NCBI GenBank assembly: GCA_902783545.1
Contig: CACZRD010000017.1
Span: 1-33,084, forward strand
Direction: 5' to 3'
DNA from: an uncultured Bacteroidales bacterium
Lineage (GTDB): Bacteria > Bacteroidota > Bacteroidia > Bacteroidales > Paludibacteraceae
Length of the DNA: 33,084 nucleotides
The notes beneath the pieces were generated by a model. That model searched no databases. It saw nothing but the letters and a program-made list of their open reading frames with translations, and was not told the origin of the DNA. The position numbers were made by a program, and so were the translations under genes. The stretch's first letter is position 1, and each line of letters begins with the position of its first letter. This document shows positions 6,574 through 13,949 of this stretch, one piece after another.

Positions 6574-8096
6574 GGCAGGCACGATACATAGTATTGGCAT
6601 GGGCGCTGATTGTAGTCAGCGGTCAGCTGTCAGCGGCCAGCAAGCAACGATCAGTTCTGACGGAGCAGGAGCAGATGCGTCTGGACTACTATCTGTATGC
6701 CGCCCTGCAGGCTTCGGAGAGCAATGAGCACGCCAAAGCGTTCTTCCTGCTGGAGCTATGCAACGAGACAGATCCCGACAACCCGACCGTCTGCTCGATG
6801 CGCGGCGCGTATATGCAGAGTCTGTACGACAAGAAGACTGCCCTACCCCTGCTACGCAAAGCCTACGAGGGTTCGCCGGATGACTACTGGTACCGATACG
6901 CCGTGACAGCCTACGAGACCGGTCATCGCGATGTTACGATGAAGGTGCTCAAAAACATGCGCAAGCGCCAGCCGAAAGACATTGATGTGCTCGAGTTGTA
7001 CGAGAGCATCTACCGTCACGAGCACAAGACCAAAGAAGCCCTCGCCATACGCGATGCCATCGACAAGCTCACCGGCGAGCCTACAGAGCAATCGGTGATG
7101 ACACGCTTCGATATTCTGCGTGGCGCCAATCGCGGCGATGAGGCGTTTCGCGTGCTGGAGGACTACCTTGTACGCGACCCGAACAACGGACGCGTACAAG
7201 CCATGCGCACAGATATACTGCTCGGCCGGGCGCTGAGTAAGTCCGATCGTGCGAGCGCACGCGAGTACTTACGACAGATGCTGCACAACCCCGATGTACC
7301 ATTACAGCGCAAGCTATGGCTCGTGAATACCTACCGCAACACCTTAGGTTACGACGAGCAGGGTAAACGCGCGCTGCTGCTCGAGCTGCGGGACATGTAC
7401 CCCTACGAACAGCAGGTATATCAAGCCCTGCTGGATTATGAGAAGGAGCAGGAGAACTACAGCGCAGCCTTAGAGATAGGGCGGACAATGCTGAACATGA
7501 ACCCCACCGATGCCGAGCTGCGTGAACAGATAGCCAACCTCATGCGCGATGATGACAGCGTGACGACAGAAGAGGTCGGGCTGTTCATCGACGAGAGTTA
7601 CGCCGTTCTGCCCGACAATCCCAAGTGGGGTTACTTCAAAGCTCTGCGCTGCTGGCAACACGGTGATCAGGACTCAACACTGATCGTGCTGGAGCGTACA
7701 CTGAAGAACGCCGAGGAACCGATGGTCAGACTCGAGCTGCTCGTGCTCTACGGCGACCTGAACGGACAGCTCAAGCGCTACGACAAGGCGTATGCCGCCT
7801 ACGATGAGGCGCTCAAACTCGCGCCCGACCACATCGGCGTGCTGAACAACTACGCATGGACACTCGCCATCAGCGGCGGCGACCTGAAGAAAGCCGAGAA
7901 AATGAGCCAGCGCACCATACAGAAAGATGCAAATAACCCCACGTACCTCGACACCTATGCGTGGATCCTGCACCTGCAGGGACAAGACACCCTGGCGCTG
8001 TTCTATATCAAGAAAGCTATGGAAAACGCCACGCATGATGACGGGACGATAGCGGAGCATTATAAGGCGATAAAAGACCGCTGCGCTCAAAGATAA
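6570..8096 (+). CDS. Secreted/periplasmic tetratricopeptide repeat protein
   Basis: This 508-residue protein has a short hydrophobic N-terminus (YIVLAWALIVVSGQLSAAS) that should act as a signal peptide, followed by helical TPR-type repeats over about residues 35-500 (for example ALPLLRKAYEGSPDDYWYRYA, and later AYAAYDEALKLAPDHIGVLNN with NPTYLDTYAWILHLQG). Proteins of this type occur beside DUF4292 and EnvC-like genes in Bacteroidales, as here, and are thought to scaffold envelope complexes. No in-frame ATG exists near the front; TTG overlapping the preceding stop (TTGA), with AAAGAGA just upstream, is the best start. Part of the signal peptide is encoded by a 7-bp array, and the last codons plus the stop by a 23-bp repeat shared with the TrmH-family gene. 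The exact partner is unknown. Confidence 0.85.
   Translation: MRQARYIVLAWALIVVSGQLSAASKQRSVLTEQEQMRLDYYLYAALQASESNEHAKAFFLLELCNETDPDNPTVCSMRGAYMQSLYDKKTALPLLRKAYEGSPDDYWYRYAVTAYETGHRDVTMKVLKNMRKRQPKDIDVLELYESIYRHEHKTKEALAIRDAIDKLTGEPTEQSVMTRFDILRGANRGDEAFRVLEDYLVRDPNNGRVQAMRTDILLGRALSKSDRASAREYLRQMLHNPDVPLQRKLWLVNTYRNTLGYDEQGKRALLLELRDMYPYEQQVYQALLDYEKEQENYSAALEIGRTMLNMNPTDAELREQIANLMRDDDSVTTEEVGLFIDESYAVLPDNPKWGYFKALRCWQHGDQDSTLIVLERTLKNAEEPMVRLELLVLYGDLNGQLKRYDKAYAAYDEALKLAPDHIGVLNNYAWTLAISGGDLKKAEKMSQRTIQKDANNPTYLDTYAWILHLQGQDTLALFYIKKAMENATHDDGTIAEHYKAIKDRCAQR
6615..6642. repeat. 7-bp repeat array, 4 units, inside a signal peptide
   Basis: Units GTCAGCG, GTCAGCT, GTCAGCG, GCCAGCA run in frame through the VSGQLSAAS part of the TPR protein's signal peptide, at the expected cleavage region. 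Confidence 0.7.
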
Positions 8097-8128
8097 AAGA
8101 CCGCTTCGCTGAAAGACAAAAGACAAAG
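8069..8128. repeat. 23-bp tandem element (2 copies plus partial) across a gene end
   Basis: Two adjacent 23-bp copies (8069-8091 and 8092-8114) begin GATAAAAGACCGCT and end CTCAAA or CTGAAA, differing at two positions. A third, truncated A/G-rich copy (GACAAAAGAC) follows. The first copy encodes the final residues IKDRCAQ of the TPR protein; the second supplies the stop as GA-TAA. The same element, in the same frame and also supplying the stop, occurs at 12116-12175. Confidence 0.85.
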
Positions 8129-8133
8129 TGAAT

Positions 8134-8820
8134 ATGAAGAAACTCGGATATATAATGATTATGCTGGTGGCAGTGGTGCTGCTGCCGGCAGGATGCGCCA
8201 ACAAGAAGAAGATCGCTGCCCGTCAGGCAGAGCAACAGCAGCGCATACAGGACTCGATTCGTCAAGTAGAACAACTACGTCTGCAGGACTCCATCCGTCA
8301 GGTAGAGCTACAACGCATACAGGACTCGATAGCCCGCGCTGAGGAGCAGGCCAAACGTCAAGCCGTAAAGACGCTGTACGTACCGCGCATGACGGTGACG
8401 GTGAACATGTCCGGTCAGCAGCTGAGCACTCCCGCGACCCTGCGCTGGCAACGCGGCAAAGGAACGATGCTGAGCGTGCAGCCGTTTGCAGGGTTGGAGA
8501 TGTTCCGCATCGAACAAGACCCGCAAGGCGTGACGGTGATAGACAAGATCAACAGGCGCTACGCACGTCTCAGTAACGAGGACATCAAGAAGAAAGGGAT
8601 CGTCGCCACGCAGGATGATGTGGATAACTGGATCCAGCAGAACATCATCGACAAGAAAGACCAGCCCCAACTGATCCTGAAGACCGACCATGCAGGCATC
8701 AGCGGCTCAGCGGTGATCTACACAAGCAGCATGCAACTCAACGCGAATGTGAACATCCGCGGCACAAACGTGGATACATACAAGCAAGTGACGCTGGAAC
8801 AATTAGTGAAAGGGATATAG
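8134..8820 (+). CDS. DUF4292-family lipoprotein
   Basis: I start at the ATG reading MKKLGYIMIM rather than a GTG two codons earlier. The 228-residue protein has a lipoprotein signal peptide ending LPAGC, so it should be lipidated at Cys21 and face the periplasm or outer membrane. Residues 37-72 form a charged coiled-coil made of three 12-residue repeats. The remainder (MTVTVNMSGQQLSTPATLRW, then MLSVQPFAGLEMFRI, and IDKINRRYARLS) matches the DUF4292 family, whose fold is related to outer-membrane lipoprotein carriers such as LolA/LolB; this relation is family knowledge, not something I can compute here. It stands between the TPR and EnvC-like genes, a neighbourhood conserved in Bacteroidales, and probably takes part in envelope assembly. 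Confidence 0.85.
   Translation: MKKLGYIMIMLVAVVLLPAGCANKKKIAARQAEQQQRIQDSIRQVEQLRLQDSIRQVELQRIQDSIARAEEQAKRQAVKTLYVPRMTVTVNMSGQQLSTPATLRWQRGKGTMLSVQPFAGLEMFRIEQDPQGVTVIDKINRRYARLSNEDIKKKGIVATQDDVDNWIQQNIIDKKDQPQLILKTDHAGISGSAVIYTSSMQLNANVNIRGTNVDTYKQVTLEQLVKGI
8242..8349 (+). repeat. Three 36-bp tandem repeats encoding a coiled coil
   Basis: Three 12-residue units of the form R-I/L-Q-D-S-I-x-x-x-E-x-x lie just after the lipidated cysteine. The first two are nearly identical in protein and DNA; the third has drifted in its second half (SIARAEEQ). They likely space the folded domain away from the membrane. Confidence 0.85.
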
Positions 8821-8823
8821 TTA

Positions 8824-8900
8824 TTGGCCGTTAGCCATTAGCCATTGGCCGTTAGCAGCCAAAAGCTAAAAGCCAAAAGCCAAAAGCCAAAAGCCAAAAT
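8824..8900. repeat. Eleven-unit 7-bp repeat array between the DUF4292 and EnvC-like genes
   Basis: Exactly 77 bp, eleven heptamers with no slip: five of the TTGGCCG / TTAGCCA / TTAGCAG type, then six of the CCAAAAG type (one CTAAAAG, one CCAAAAT). The two unit families meet in phase. The array fills almost the whole gap between the DUF4292 stop and the next ATG, 4 bp before it. Confidence 0.92.
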
Positions 8901-8904
8901 AAAC

Positions 8905-10071
8905 ATGAAGAGATTTGGATACATAGTGATGCTGGTGATGCTGGCGGTGGGTATGCAGGCGCAGACCCTCAAGGAACTTCAGGCGCAACAGAAGAAGTAC
9001 GCCGAGGAGATCGAGAACACCGGCAAGATGATCAAGCAGACCAAGCAGAACGAGAAAGCTACGGAGAACAAGCTCAACCTGATCAATCAGGACATCCGTA
9101 CGCGTAAGAAGCTGATCAACTCCATCAATCAAGAGATCGTGGCGCTGGATCAGGAGCAGAGTCGTCTGCAAGGCGAGCAGTCACGTCTGGAAGCAGAACT
9201 CGACTCGCTCAAGCGCGACTATGCGCACCTGGTACAACTCACCCACTACGCCGACCTGCAGCAGTCACCGCTGCTGTTCCTGCTGTCCGCCAAGGACTTC
9301 AACCAGCTGTTCAGGCGAATACGTTACATGCGCGAGTTTGCTGCCTACAGGCAAGAGCAAGTGGCACGTATCGAAGGCGTGAAAGCCGACATACAGATTC
9401 AGTCCGACCTCATCCAGGACAACCGCAAGGAGAAAGACTCAGCCCTGAAGACCCAACAGCGCGAACGCGACCAGCTTGCACGGAACGAGCGTAAGCAGAA
9501 AGCGATGCTCCAAGACCTGAAGAAGAAAGAGAAAGAGCTCATCGCCAAGCAGAAACAACAGCAGAAGAAGATCGACGAGCTGAACAAACAGATCGAACGC
9601 GCCATAGCCCGGCAAGTGGATCGCAAGCAGCAGCTGACCAAGGAGCAGGAGCTCATAGCCGGCGGGTTCGCTGCCAACAAAGGCAGACTGCCATGGCCGG
9701 TGGAGAAAGGCTTCATCAGCGGACATTACGGCAAGCATCAGCACCCCGTATATGAAAACGTGACGATTAACAACAAAGGCGTATATATCCAGACCACAGC
9801 CGGCAGCGATGCACGCGTCGTTTATGAAGGCGAGGTGACGACATGTATGGTCATGGGTTCGACCTACGCCATCATCGTACAACACGGTAACTACCGTACG
9901 GTATATACCGGCATCCAGACTCCTACCGTCAAACCCGGCGAGAAGGTGCAAGCCAAACAGAACATCGGCCGTATAGCCTCGAACCCTGACGATGATAACA
10001 AGACTGAACTGCAATTCCAAGTATGGGAGGATAGAACATTGTTGAATCCGGAATTGTGGCTCGCACAATAA
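8905..10071 (+). CDS. EnvC-like amidase activator with degenerate LytM (M23) domain
   Basis: The 388-residue protein has a signal peptide (MKRFGYIVML... cut near GMQAQ), a long coiled coil (about 22-250) interrupted by the LLFLLSAKDFNQLFRR segment typical of EnvC, and a C-terminal LytM fold (about 260-388). The zinc ligands of active M23 endopeptidases are missing: the first motif is replaced by YENVTINNKG, and the final H-x-H by ELQFQV. As in E. coli EnvC this implies an activator of peptidoglycan amidases in daughter-cell separation rather than a hydrolase. I chose the ATG after the 7-bp array; an upstream TTG would add 20 residues encoded purely by the array. It is followed 9 bp later by the FKBP gene. 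Confidence 0.88.
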   Translation: MKRFGYIVMLVMLAVGMQAQTLKELQAQQKKYAEEIENTGKMIKQTKQNEKATENKLNLINQDIRTRKKLINSINQEIVALDQEQSRLQGEQSRLEAELDSLKRDYAHLVQLTHYADLQQSPLLFLLSAKDFNQLFRRIRYMREFAAYRQEQVARIEGVKADIQIQSDLIQDNRKEKDSALKTQQRERDQLARNERKQKAMLQDLKKKEKELIAKQKQQQKKIDELNKQIERAIARQVDRKQQLTKEQELIAGGFAANKGRLPWPVEKGFISGHYGKHQHPVYENVTINNKGVYIQTTAGSDARVVYEGEVTTCMVMGSTYAIIVQHGNYRTVYTGIQTPTVKPGEKVQAKQNIGRIASNPDDDNKTELQFQVWEDRTLLNPELWLAQ

Positions 10072-10080
10072 TTTTGAATT

Positions 10081-10569
10081 ATGAAGAAATTAGGATACAT
10101 ACTATTTGTGCTTGTGGCACTGACAGCATGCAAGCAGGATGATTACGTGGACTGGAAGTCGCTGAACGAAGCCTGGATGGAGCATAACAGCACGCAGCCC
10201 GGTGTGGTGACCACCGCCTCGGGATTGCAGTACAAGCAGCTCAACCCCAGCCCTAACCCCACAGAGAGCCGCCCGAACTACAACAGCACGGTGATTGTGG
10301 ATTACAAGCTCTACCTGATCAGCAGCTACGGCGGTTACAGCATAGGCAACGCACTGCAGGAAGGTACGGAATCCGCTTTCTTGCTGCAACAGGTTGTGCC
10401 CGGATTTTCCGAAGGGCTGCAGAAGATGCGTCTGCATGACGACTACATGCTGTACATCCCCTACTCCTTAGGCTACGGCGCAGAAGCAACAGGCTCGGAA
10501 GGGTTCTATGGGTATATTCCGCCCTATTCTACTCTTATTTACGAAGTCCATTTGAAGGCTATGCAATAA
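10081..10569 (+). CDS. FKBP-type peptidyl-prolyl isomerase lipoprotein
   Basis: A 162-residue lipoprotein: MKKLGYILFVLVALTAC gives a clean lipobox with Cys17. The rest is one FKBP_C domain. SGLQYKQL opens it, NSTVIVDYKLYL is the first strand pair, VVPGFSEGLQKM is the hallmark 'V-x-P-G-x-x-E-G-L' segment, then IPYSLGYGAEA and IPPYSTLIYEVHL close the domain. It should catalyse proline isomerisation or act as a chaperone on the periplasmic side. It is shorter than the two-domain Mip/FkpA type and lacks the dimerisation helices. The stop is one base from the next ATG, so the two lipoproteins are surely co-expressed. Confidence 0.9.
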   Translation: MKKLGYILFVLVALTACKQDDYVDWKSLNEAWMEHNSTQPGVVTTASGLQYKQLNPSPNPTESRPNYNSTVIVDYKLYLISSYGGYSIGNALQEGTESAFLLQQVVPGFSEGLQKMRLHDDYMLYIPYSLGYGAEATGSEGFYGYIPPYSTLIYEVHLKAMQ

Positions 10570-10570
10570 G

Positions 10571-11056
10571 ATGAGACGTTTACTTCTTATAGTATTGCCA
10601 TTCATGCTCCTCGGCTGCAAAGGGACGAACCTGCGCAGTGCGGTGCCGGATGCGCCAATCCATCTGGAGAGGAACACGAACGTAGGCATGTACGTCAACT
10701 TCGTTCCGGAGAACATAAGCACCTACCTCATCATCGACGAGGCAGGTATTCACTTGAACGGCATCACCGAGCCGCTGACCGTACAAGACGCCTATGGCTA
10801 TGCCGGGACAGTGGTGTATATTGACGGCGAACACCCCTACGGAGCGTACGACCTGTGCTGCCCGCACTGCCTGCTACGCAACGAGCCCTGCTACGTGGAC
10901 GGCATCTACGCCATCTGCCCCACGTGCAACGAGCATTACGACATCTACCTGGGCAACGGAGTGCCACAGTACGGAATAGCTCAAGAGCAACTCAAGCAAT
11001 ATATGGCTACATACAATGCCTCAACAGGTAAGTTGTATGTAGGACCAAAATACTAA
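10571..11056 (+). CDS. Rieske-like lipoprotein with two CxxC pairs
   Basis: The 161-residue product is a lipoprotein (MRRLLLIVLPFMLLGC, Cys16). The second half reads AYDLCCPHCLLRNEPC, then about 20 residues on, CPTCNEHYDIYLGNG, followed by a YGIAQEQLKQY ending. Spacing and the 'fd..-G-x-x-x-x-G-x-A-x-x-x-L-x-x-Y' close resemble Rieske ferredoxin domains. But Rieske clusters use C-x-H and C-x-x-H; here the positions are CPHC and CPTC (with a further CxxH-like CNEH). It may bind zinc or a differently ligated iron-sulfur cluster. The function is unknown; I infer an envelope redox or metal protein of a kind seen in Bacteroidales genomes. Confidence 0.6.
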   Translation: MRRLLLIVLPFMLLGCKGTNLRSAVPDAPIHLERNTNVGMYVNFVPENISTYLIIDEAGIHLNGITEPLTVQDAYGYAGTVVYIDGEHPYGAYDLCCPHCLLRNEPCYVDGIYAICPTCNEHYDIYLGNGVPQYGIAQEQLKQYMATYNASTGKLYVGPKY

Positions 11057-11059
11057 AAG

Positions 11060-11575
11060 ATGATTAGCGAGAACGAGTTGGTACATATCGGTAGGATGCA
11101 GCGCACGCACGGCACGTGTGGCGAGTTGCAATGCCGCATGACGAACACGTGCTGGGAGGATCATGATGCCACGTTCATCATACTGAAGATAGATGAGATC
11201 TTCGTTCCGTTTCGCGTCACAGACTGGCGCACGAAGGGCAGCGAGGATGTGCTGCTCACAATCCAAGGAATCAGCACCGAGCAGCAAGCCTCGCGACTGA
11301 TTGGCGCAGAAACGTATATGTTACGCAGCGACCTGCCGGCAGATACCGAGCTGCCCACCGATCTCGCCTCACTCTACGGCTACACGCTGCGCGACGAGAC
11401 ACACGGAGAGATAGGCACAATCACCGCCATTGACACCTCGACGATGAACACGCTCGTAGAACTTGACAACGGAATACTGTTGCCGCTGCACGAGGATCTG
11501 ATCACCGGTATTGACCAACAAGCCAAGCAGATACGAGTAAACCTGCCGGAGGGACTGATTGAGAGTGAAGAGTGA
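11060..11575 (+). CDS. rimM: Ribosome maturation factor RimM
   Basis: RimM assists late 30S assembly by binding S19 and the 16S rRNA head. The 171-residue protein has the RimM N-terminal beta barrel (HIGRMQRTHGTCGELQCRM) and the C-terminal PRC-barrel part (LYGYTLRDETHGEIGTI, then ILLPLHEDLITGID and IRVNLPEGL). Length is normal. The tail IESEE and its TGA stop are encoded by a 7-bp repeat array that also runs into the front of the next gene. It stands 3 bp after the Rieske-like lipoprotein gene and in front of two RNA-modification genes. Confidence 0.93.
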   Translation: MISENELVHIGRMQRTHGTCGELQCRMTNTCWEDHDATFIILKIDEIFVPFRVTDWRTKGSEDVLLTIQGISTEQQASRLIGAETYMLRSDLPADTELPTDLASLYGYTLRDETHGEIGTITAIDTSTMNTLVELDNGILLPLHEDLITGIDQQAKQIRVNLPEGLIESEE

Positions 11576-11597
11576 AGAGTTAATAGTGGAAAGTGCA
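11556..11597. repeat. 7-bp repeat array across the rimM stop and the next gene's start
   Basis: Units TGATTGA, GAGTGAA, GAGTGAA, GAGTTAA, TAGTGGA, AAGTGCA follow in phase. The rimM stop (TGA at 11573-11575) is inside the third unit. The array also encodes the possible N-terminal residues of the TrmH-family protein, which makes that start uncertain. Confidence 0.82.
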
Positions 11598-12143
11598 AAG
11601 AAGAGCATAGCAGAGATGCATCGTTTGACGCCGGAAGCGTTTCGCGAAGCAAAGAAAGTGCCACTCGTCGTGGTGCTGGACAACGTGCGCAGCCAGCATA
11701 ATGTCGGCGCGGTGTTCCGCACGGCGGATGCGTTCTGCATACAGGGGCTGTGTCTGTGCGGCATCACCTGCTGCCCGCCGAATGCCGAGCTACATAAGAC
11801 AGCATTAGGCGCAGAGCAGACGGTCGAATACACCTACTACGCCAACACAGTTGACGCTATCCGCGCGCTGCATGAGCAAGGATACAAGGTGTTTGCCATC
11901 GAGTTGGCACACAACGCCGTGACCTTGGAGCAAGCCATCACCGCGCATACTTCAGGAGCGCCTGTGGCACTGGTTCTCGGGCATGAGGTGTTCGGCATAG
12001 CGGATGAGGTGATGGCTGTGTGCGACGGCTGCATCGAGTTGCCGCAGTACGGCACGAAACACTCGCTGAACGTCAGCGTCACGGCAGGCATCGTGATGTA
12101 CGCGTGGGCAAGAGCGATGCGAGACCGTTTCACTGAAAGATAA
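11586..12143 (+). CDS. TrmH/SpoU-family RNA 2'-O-methyltransferase
   Basis: A SPOUT methyltransferase of about 185 residues. Motif 1 is VVLDNVRSQHNVGAVFRTADAF, motif 2 ALVLGHEVFGI and motif 3 IELPQYGTKHSLNVSVTAGIVMYAW, the knotted S-adenosylmethionine site. It should methylate a ribose 2'-hydroxyl in tRNA or rRNA. The start is unclear: GTG at 11586 is my choice because Bacteroidales homologues begin about 15-20 residues before the LTPEAF segment. TTG at 11559, GTG at 11565 and ATG at 11616 are alternatives; the extra residues of the longer forms are repeat-encoded. The last residues (MRDRFTER) and the stop come from the 23-bp element also found at the end of the TPR gene. Confidence 0.88.
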   Translation: MESAKKSIAEMHRLTPEAFREAKKVPLVVVLDNVRSQHNVGAVFRTADAFCIQGLCLCGITCCPPNAELHKTALGAEQTVEYTYYANTVDAIRALHEQGYKVFAIELAHNAVTLEQAITAHTSGAPVALVLGHEVFGIADEVMAVCDGCIELPQYGTKHSLNVSVTAGIVMYAWARAMRDRFTER

Positions 12144-12175
12144 AAGACCGTTTCACTGAAAAAGTAAAGACTAAG
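12116..12175. repeat. 23-bp tandem element, second locus, across the TrmH-family gene end
   Basis: Two copies (12116-12138 and 12139-12161), each ending in ACCGTTTCACTGAAA, followed by an A/G-rich partial copy (AAGTAAAGACTAAG) directly before the ATG of the U32 gene. The second copy starts GATAAAAGACCG exactly as at 8069 and 8092, and again contributes the TAA stop. The first copy has drifted to GATGCGAGACCG, still in the same reading frame. Confidence 0.85.
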
Positions 12176-13924
12176 ATGGAACTACTTGCACCGGCAAAGA
12201 ACATAGACGTCGCGCGTGCCGCCATCATGGCAGGCGCCGACGCGGTGTACATCGGAGCGCCACGCTTCGGTGCACGGCAGGCTGCAGGTAACAGCATCGA
12301 TGATATACGCCGTCTGGCTACATACGCACATCGCTTCGGTGTGAAGGTGCTGGTGACAGTGAACACCCTGATGGACGACAGCGAGCGCCGCGATGCAGCG
12401 AAGATGGCGTGGGAGCTATACGACGCCGGCGTAGATGCACTGATCATCCAAGACCTGCGTCTGCTGCGCGAGCAGTTGCCGCCTATTCGTCTGCATGCAT
12501 CCACACAGTGCGACACCCGCACGCCGGAGCAGGTCATTGCCCTACAACGCATGGGGTTCCGTCGTGCTGTGCTGGCACGCGAGTTGACACTGGATGAGAT
12601 TCGTGCTATCCGTCAAGCCACGCTTGCAGACAACCCGGAACAGCCGATAGAGTTGGAGGTGTTTGTGCACGGTGCAGTATGCGTATGCTACTCCGGACGA
12701 TGCTATATGTCCAAGCGGTTGATGGGACGTAGCGCCAACCGCGGTGCGTGCGCACAGATGTGCCGCATGGCGTACGACGTGCTAGACTGCAACATGCGCG
12801 AACTACGCGACGACGAGGGCAAGCCCCTGCACCAGCGGTACGTGCTCTCACTAAAAGACATGGATCGCTCGGCGTACCTCAAGCAGCTGCAGGAAGCCGG
12901 GGTAAGCACCCTGAAGATCGAAGGCCGGCTGAAAGACGCCGACTATGTGACGAACATCGTGGCGTATTACCGCGAGAAACTGGATGCATTGACCGACAGC
13001 AACCGGCAATACTACACGCACGATTTCGAGCCTAACCCCGAAAAGACCTTCCATCGCAGCGGCTCGCCGTACTTCCTCAACGGACGGACGAGCGACATGG
13101 CAGACTGGCAAACGCCGAAGTCCACAGGGGAAAAGATAGGCATCGTCACCTCGGCACGTAACCGCTCACTGCACGTGCAACTGCTGCCGGGCGTCATTCT
13201 GCATAACGGTGACGGTTTGTGTTACGGCGACCAAGGCTTTCAGGTGAACAGCGTGACGCCGCTCACGGCGAATGCCGTAACCGTCAACACGTTCCGCACG
13301 GTCAACGTACCGGTCGGCACGCTGCTGTATCGTAATACCGATGCCGTGTTCCTCAAGCAGTTGCACGCCGTGCGTAAGATACCTGTATCGCTGCTGCTTG
13401 CCGTCACGGATGAGGGGTTCAGCCTGACGATGCGCAGTTATCCGGAGAATACGTGGAGCGTGACGCGCACTTTCAATCATCCGCATACGCCGGCCACGCA
13501 GAGCATACAAGCACGCCAGACACAACGCGCACAACTTGCGAAGTTAGGCGATAGCGATTATATAGCCGCCGAAGTGATAGTACCCGACGAAGCGTACTTT
13601 ATCCCGATGAGTACGCTCAACGCCTGGCGACGCGAGCTGACGGCTGCTGCTACTGAAGCGCAAGATACCTCATGGCAACCCGAGCACGCTGCGTCGGTCA
13701 GCATTGAGGATAACAGCCTACCCGACTACCGCAGCGACAACGAACCGCTGATGACCTGCAAGTACTGCATCCTCCATGAGTCCGGTCACTGCCGCAAGCA
13801 GCCGACAAGACTGCCGGCAGACGCCGAGCCGCGATACCTGAGACTGAGCAACGGCACGATAGTCGATCTGCACTTCGACTGCAAGCAGTGCGTGATGACC
13901 ATCACCGAACACCATAACGACTGA
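12176..13924 (+). CDS. Peptidase U32 / TrhP-type tRNA hydroxylation protein
   Basis: The 582-residue product is a U32 protein with a TIM-barrel start (MELLAPAKNIDVARAAIMAG, ADAVYIG) and the family signature E-V-F-V-H-G-A-V-C-V-C-Y-S-G-R-C at residues 161-176, then GRSANRGACAQMCR. Members formerly annotated as collagenases include TrhP/RlhA, which use prephenate-derived chemistry to hydroxylate uridine 34 of tRNA or a 23S rRNA cytidine. The four conserved cysteines around 169-196 fit an iron-sulfur cluster. The C-terminal extension adds more Cys pairs (CKYCILHESGHC and FDCKQCVM), as in other Bacteroidales versions. Lying beside rimM and a TrmH-family gene it is best read as a translation/RNA-modification protein, but the exact substrate is not shown by the sequence. 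Confidence 0.87.
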   Translation: MELLAPAKNIDVARAAIMAGADAVYIGAPRFGARQAAGNSIDDIRRLATYAHRFGVKVLVTVNTLMDDSERRDAAKMAWELYDAGVDALIIQDLRLLREQLPPIRLHASTQCDTRTPEQVIALQRMGFRRAVLARELTLDEIRAIRQATLADNPEQPIELEVFVHGAVCVCYSGRCYMSKRLMGRSANRGACAQMCRMAYDVLDCNMRELRDDEGKPLHQRYVLSLKDMDRSAYLKQLQEAGVSTLKIEGRLKDADYVTNIVAYYREKLDALTDSNRQYYTHDFEPNPEKTFHRSGSPYFLNGRTSDMADWQTPKSTGEKIGIVTSARNRSLHVQLLPGVILHNGDGLCYGDQGFQVNSVTPLTANAVTVNTFRTVNVPVGTLLYRNTDAVFLKQLHAVRKIPVSLLLAVTDEGFSLTMRSYPENTWSVTRTFNHPHTPATQSIQARQTQRAQLAKLGDSDYIAAEVIVPDEAYFIPMSTLNAWRRELTAAATEAQDTSWQPEHAASVSIEDNSLPDYRSDNEPLMTCKYCILHESGHCRKQPTRLPADAEPRYLRLSNGTIVDLHFDCKQCVMTITEHHND

Positions 13925-13949
13925 ATGAACACATACATACAACAACACT

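Noticed and set aside
8824-8900. Possible CRISPR-like array
   Set aside because: Units are 7 bp with no spacers and no cas genes nearby.
8845-8904. Upstream TTG extension of the EnvC-like protein
   Set aside because: The added 20 residues are encoded purely by the 7-bp array, and the ATG at 8905 begins a proper signal peptide.
13925-13949. Possible repeat array before the pectinesterase-fold gene
   Set aside because: Short ACATACATACAACAAC stretch has no steady 7-bp phase.
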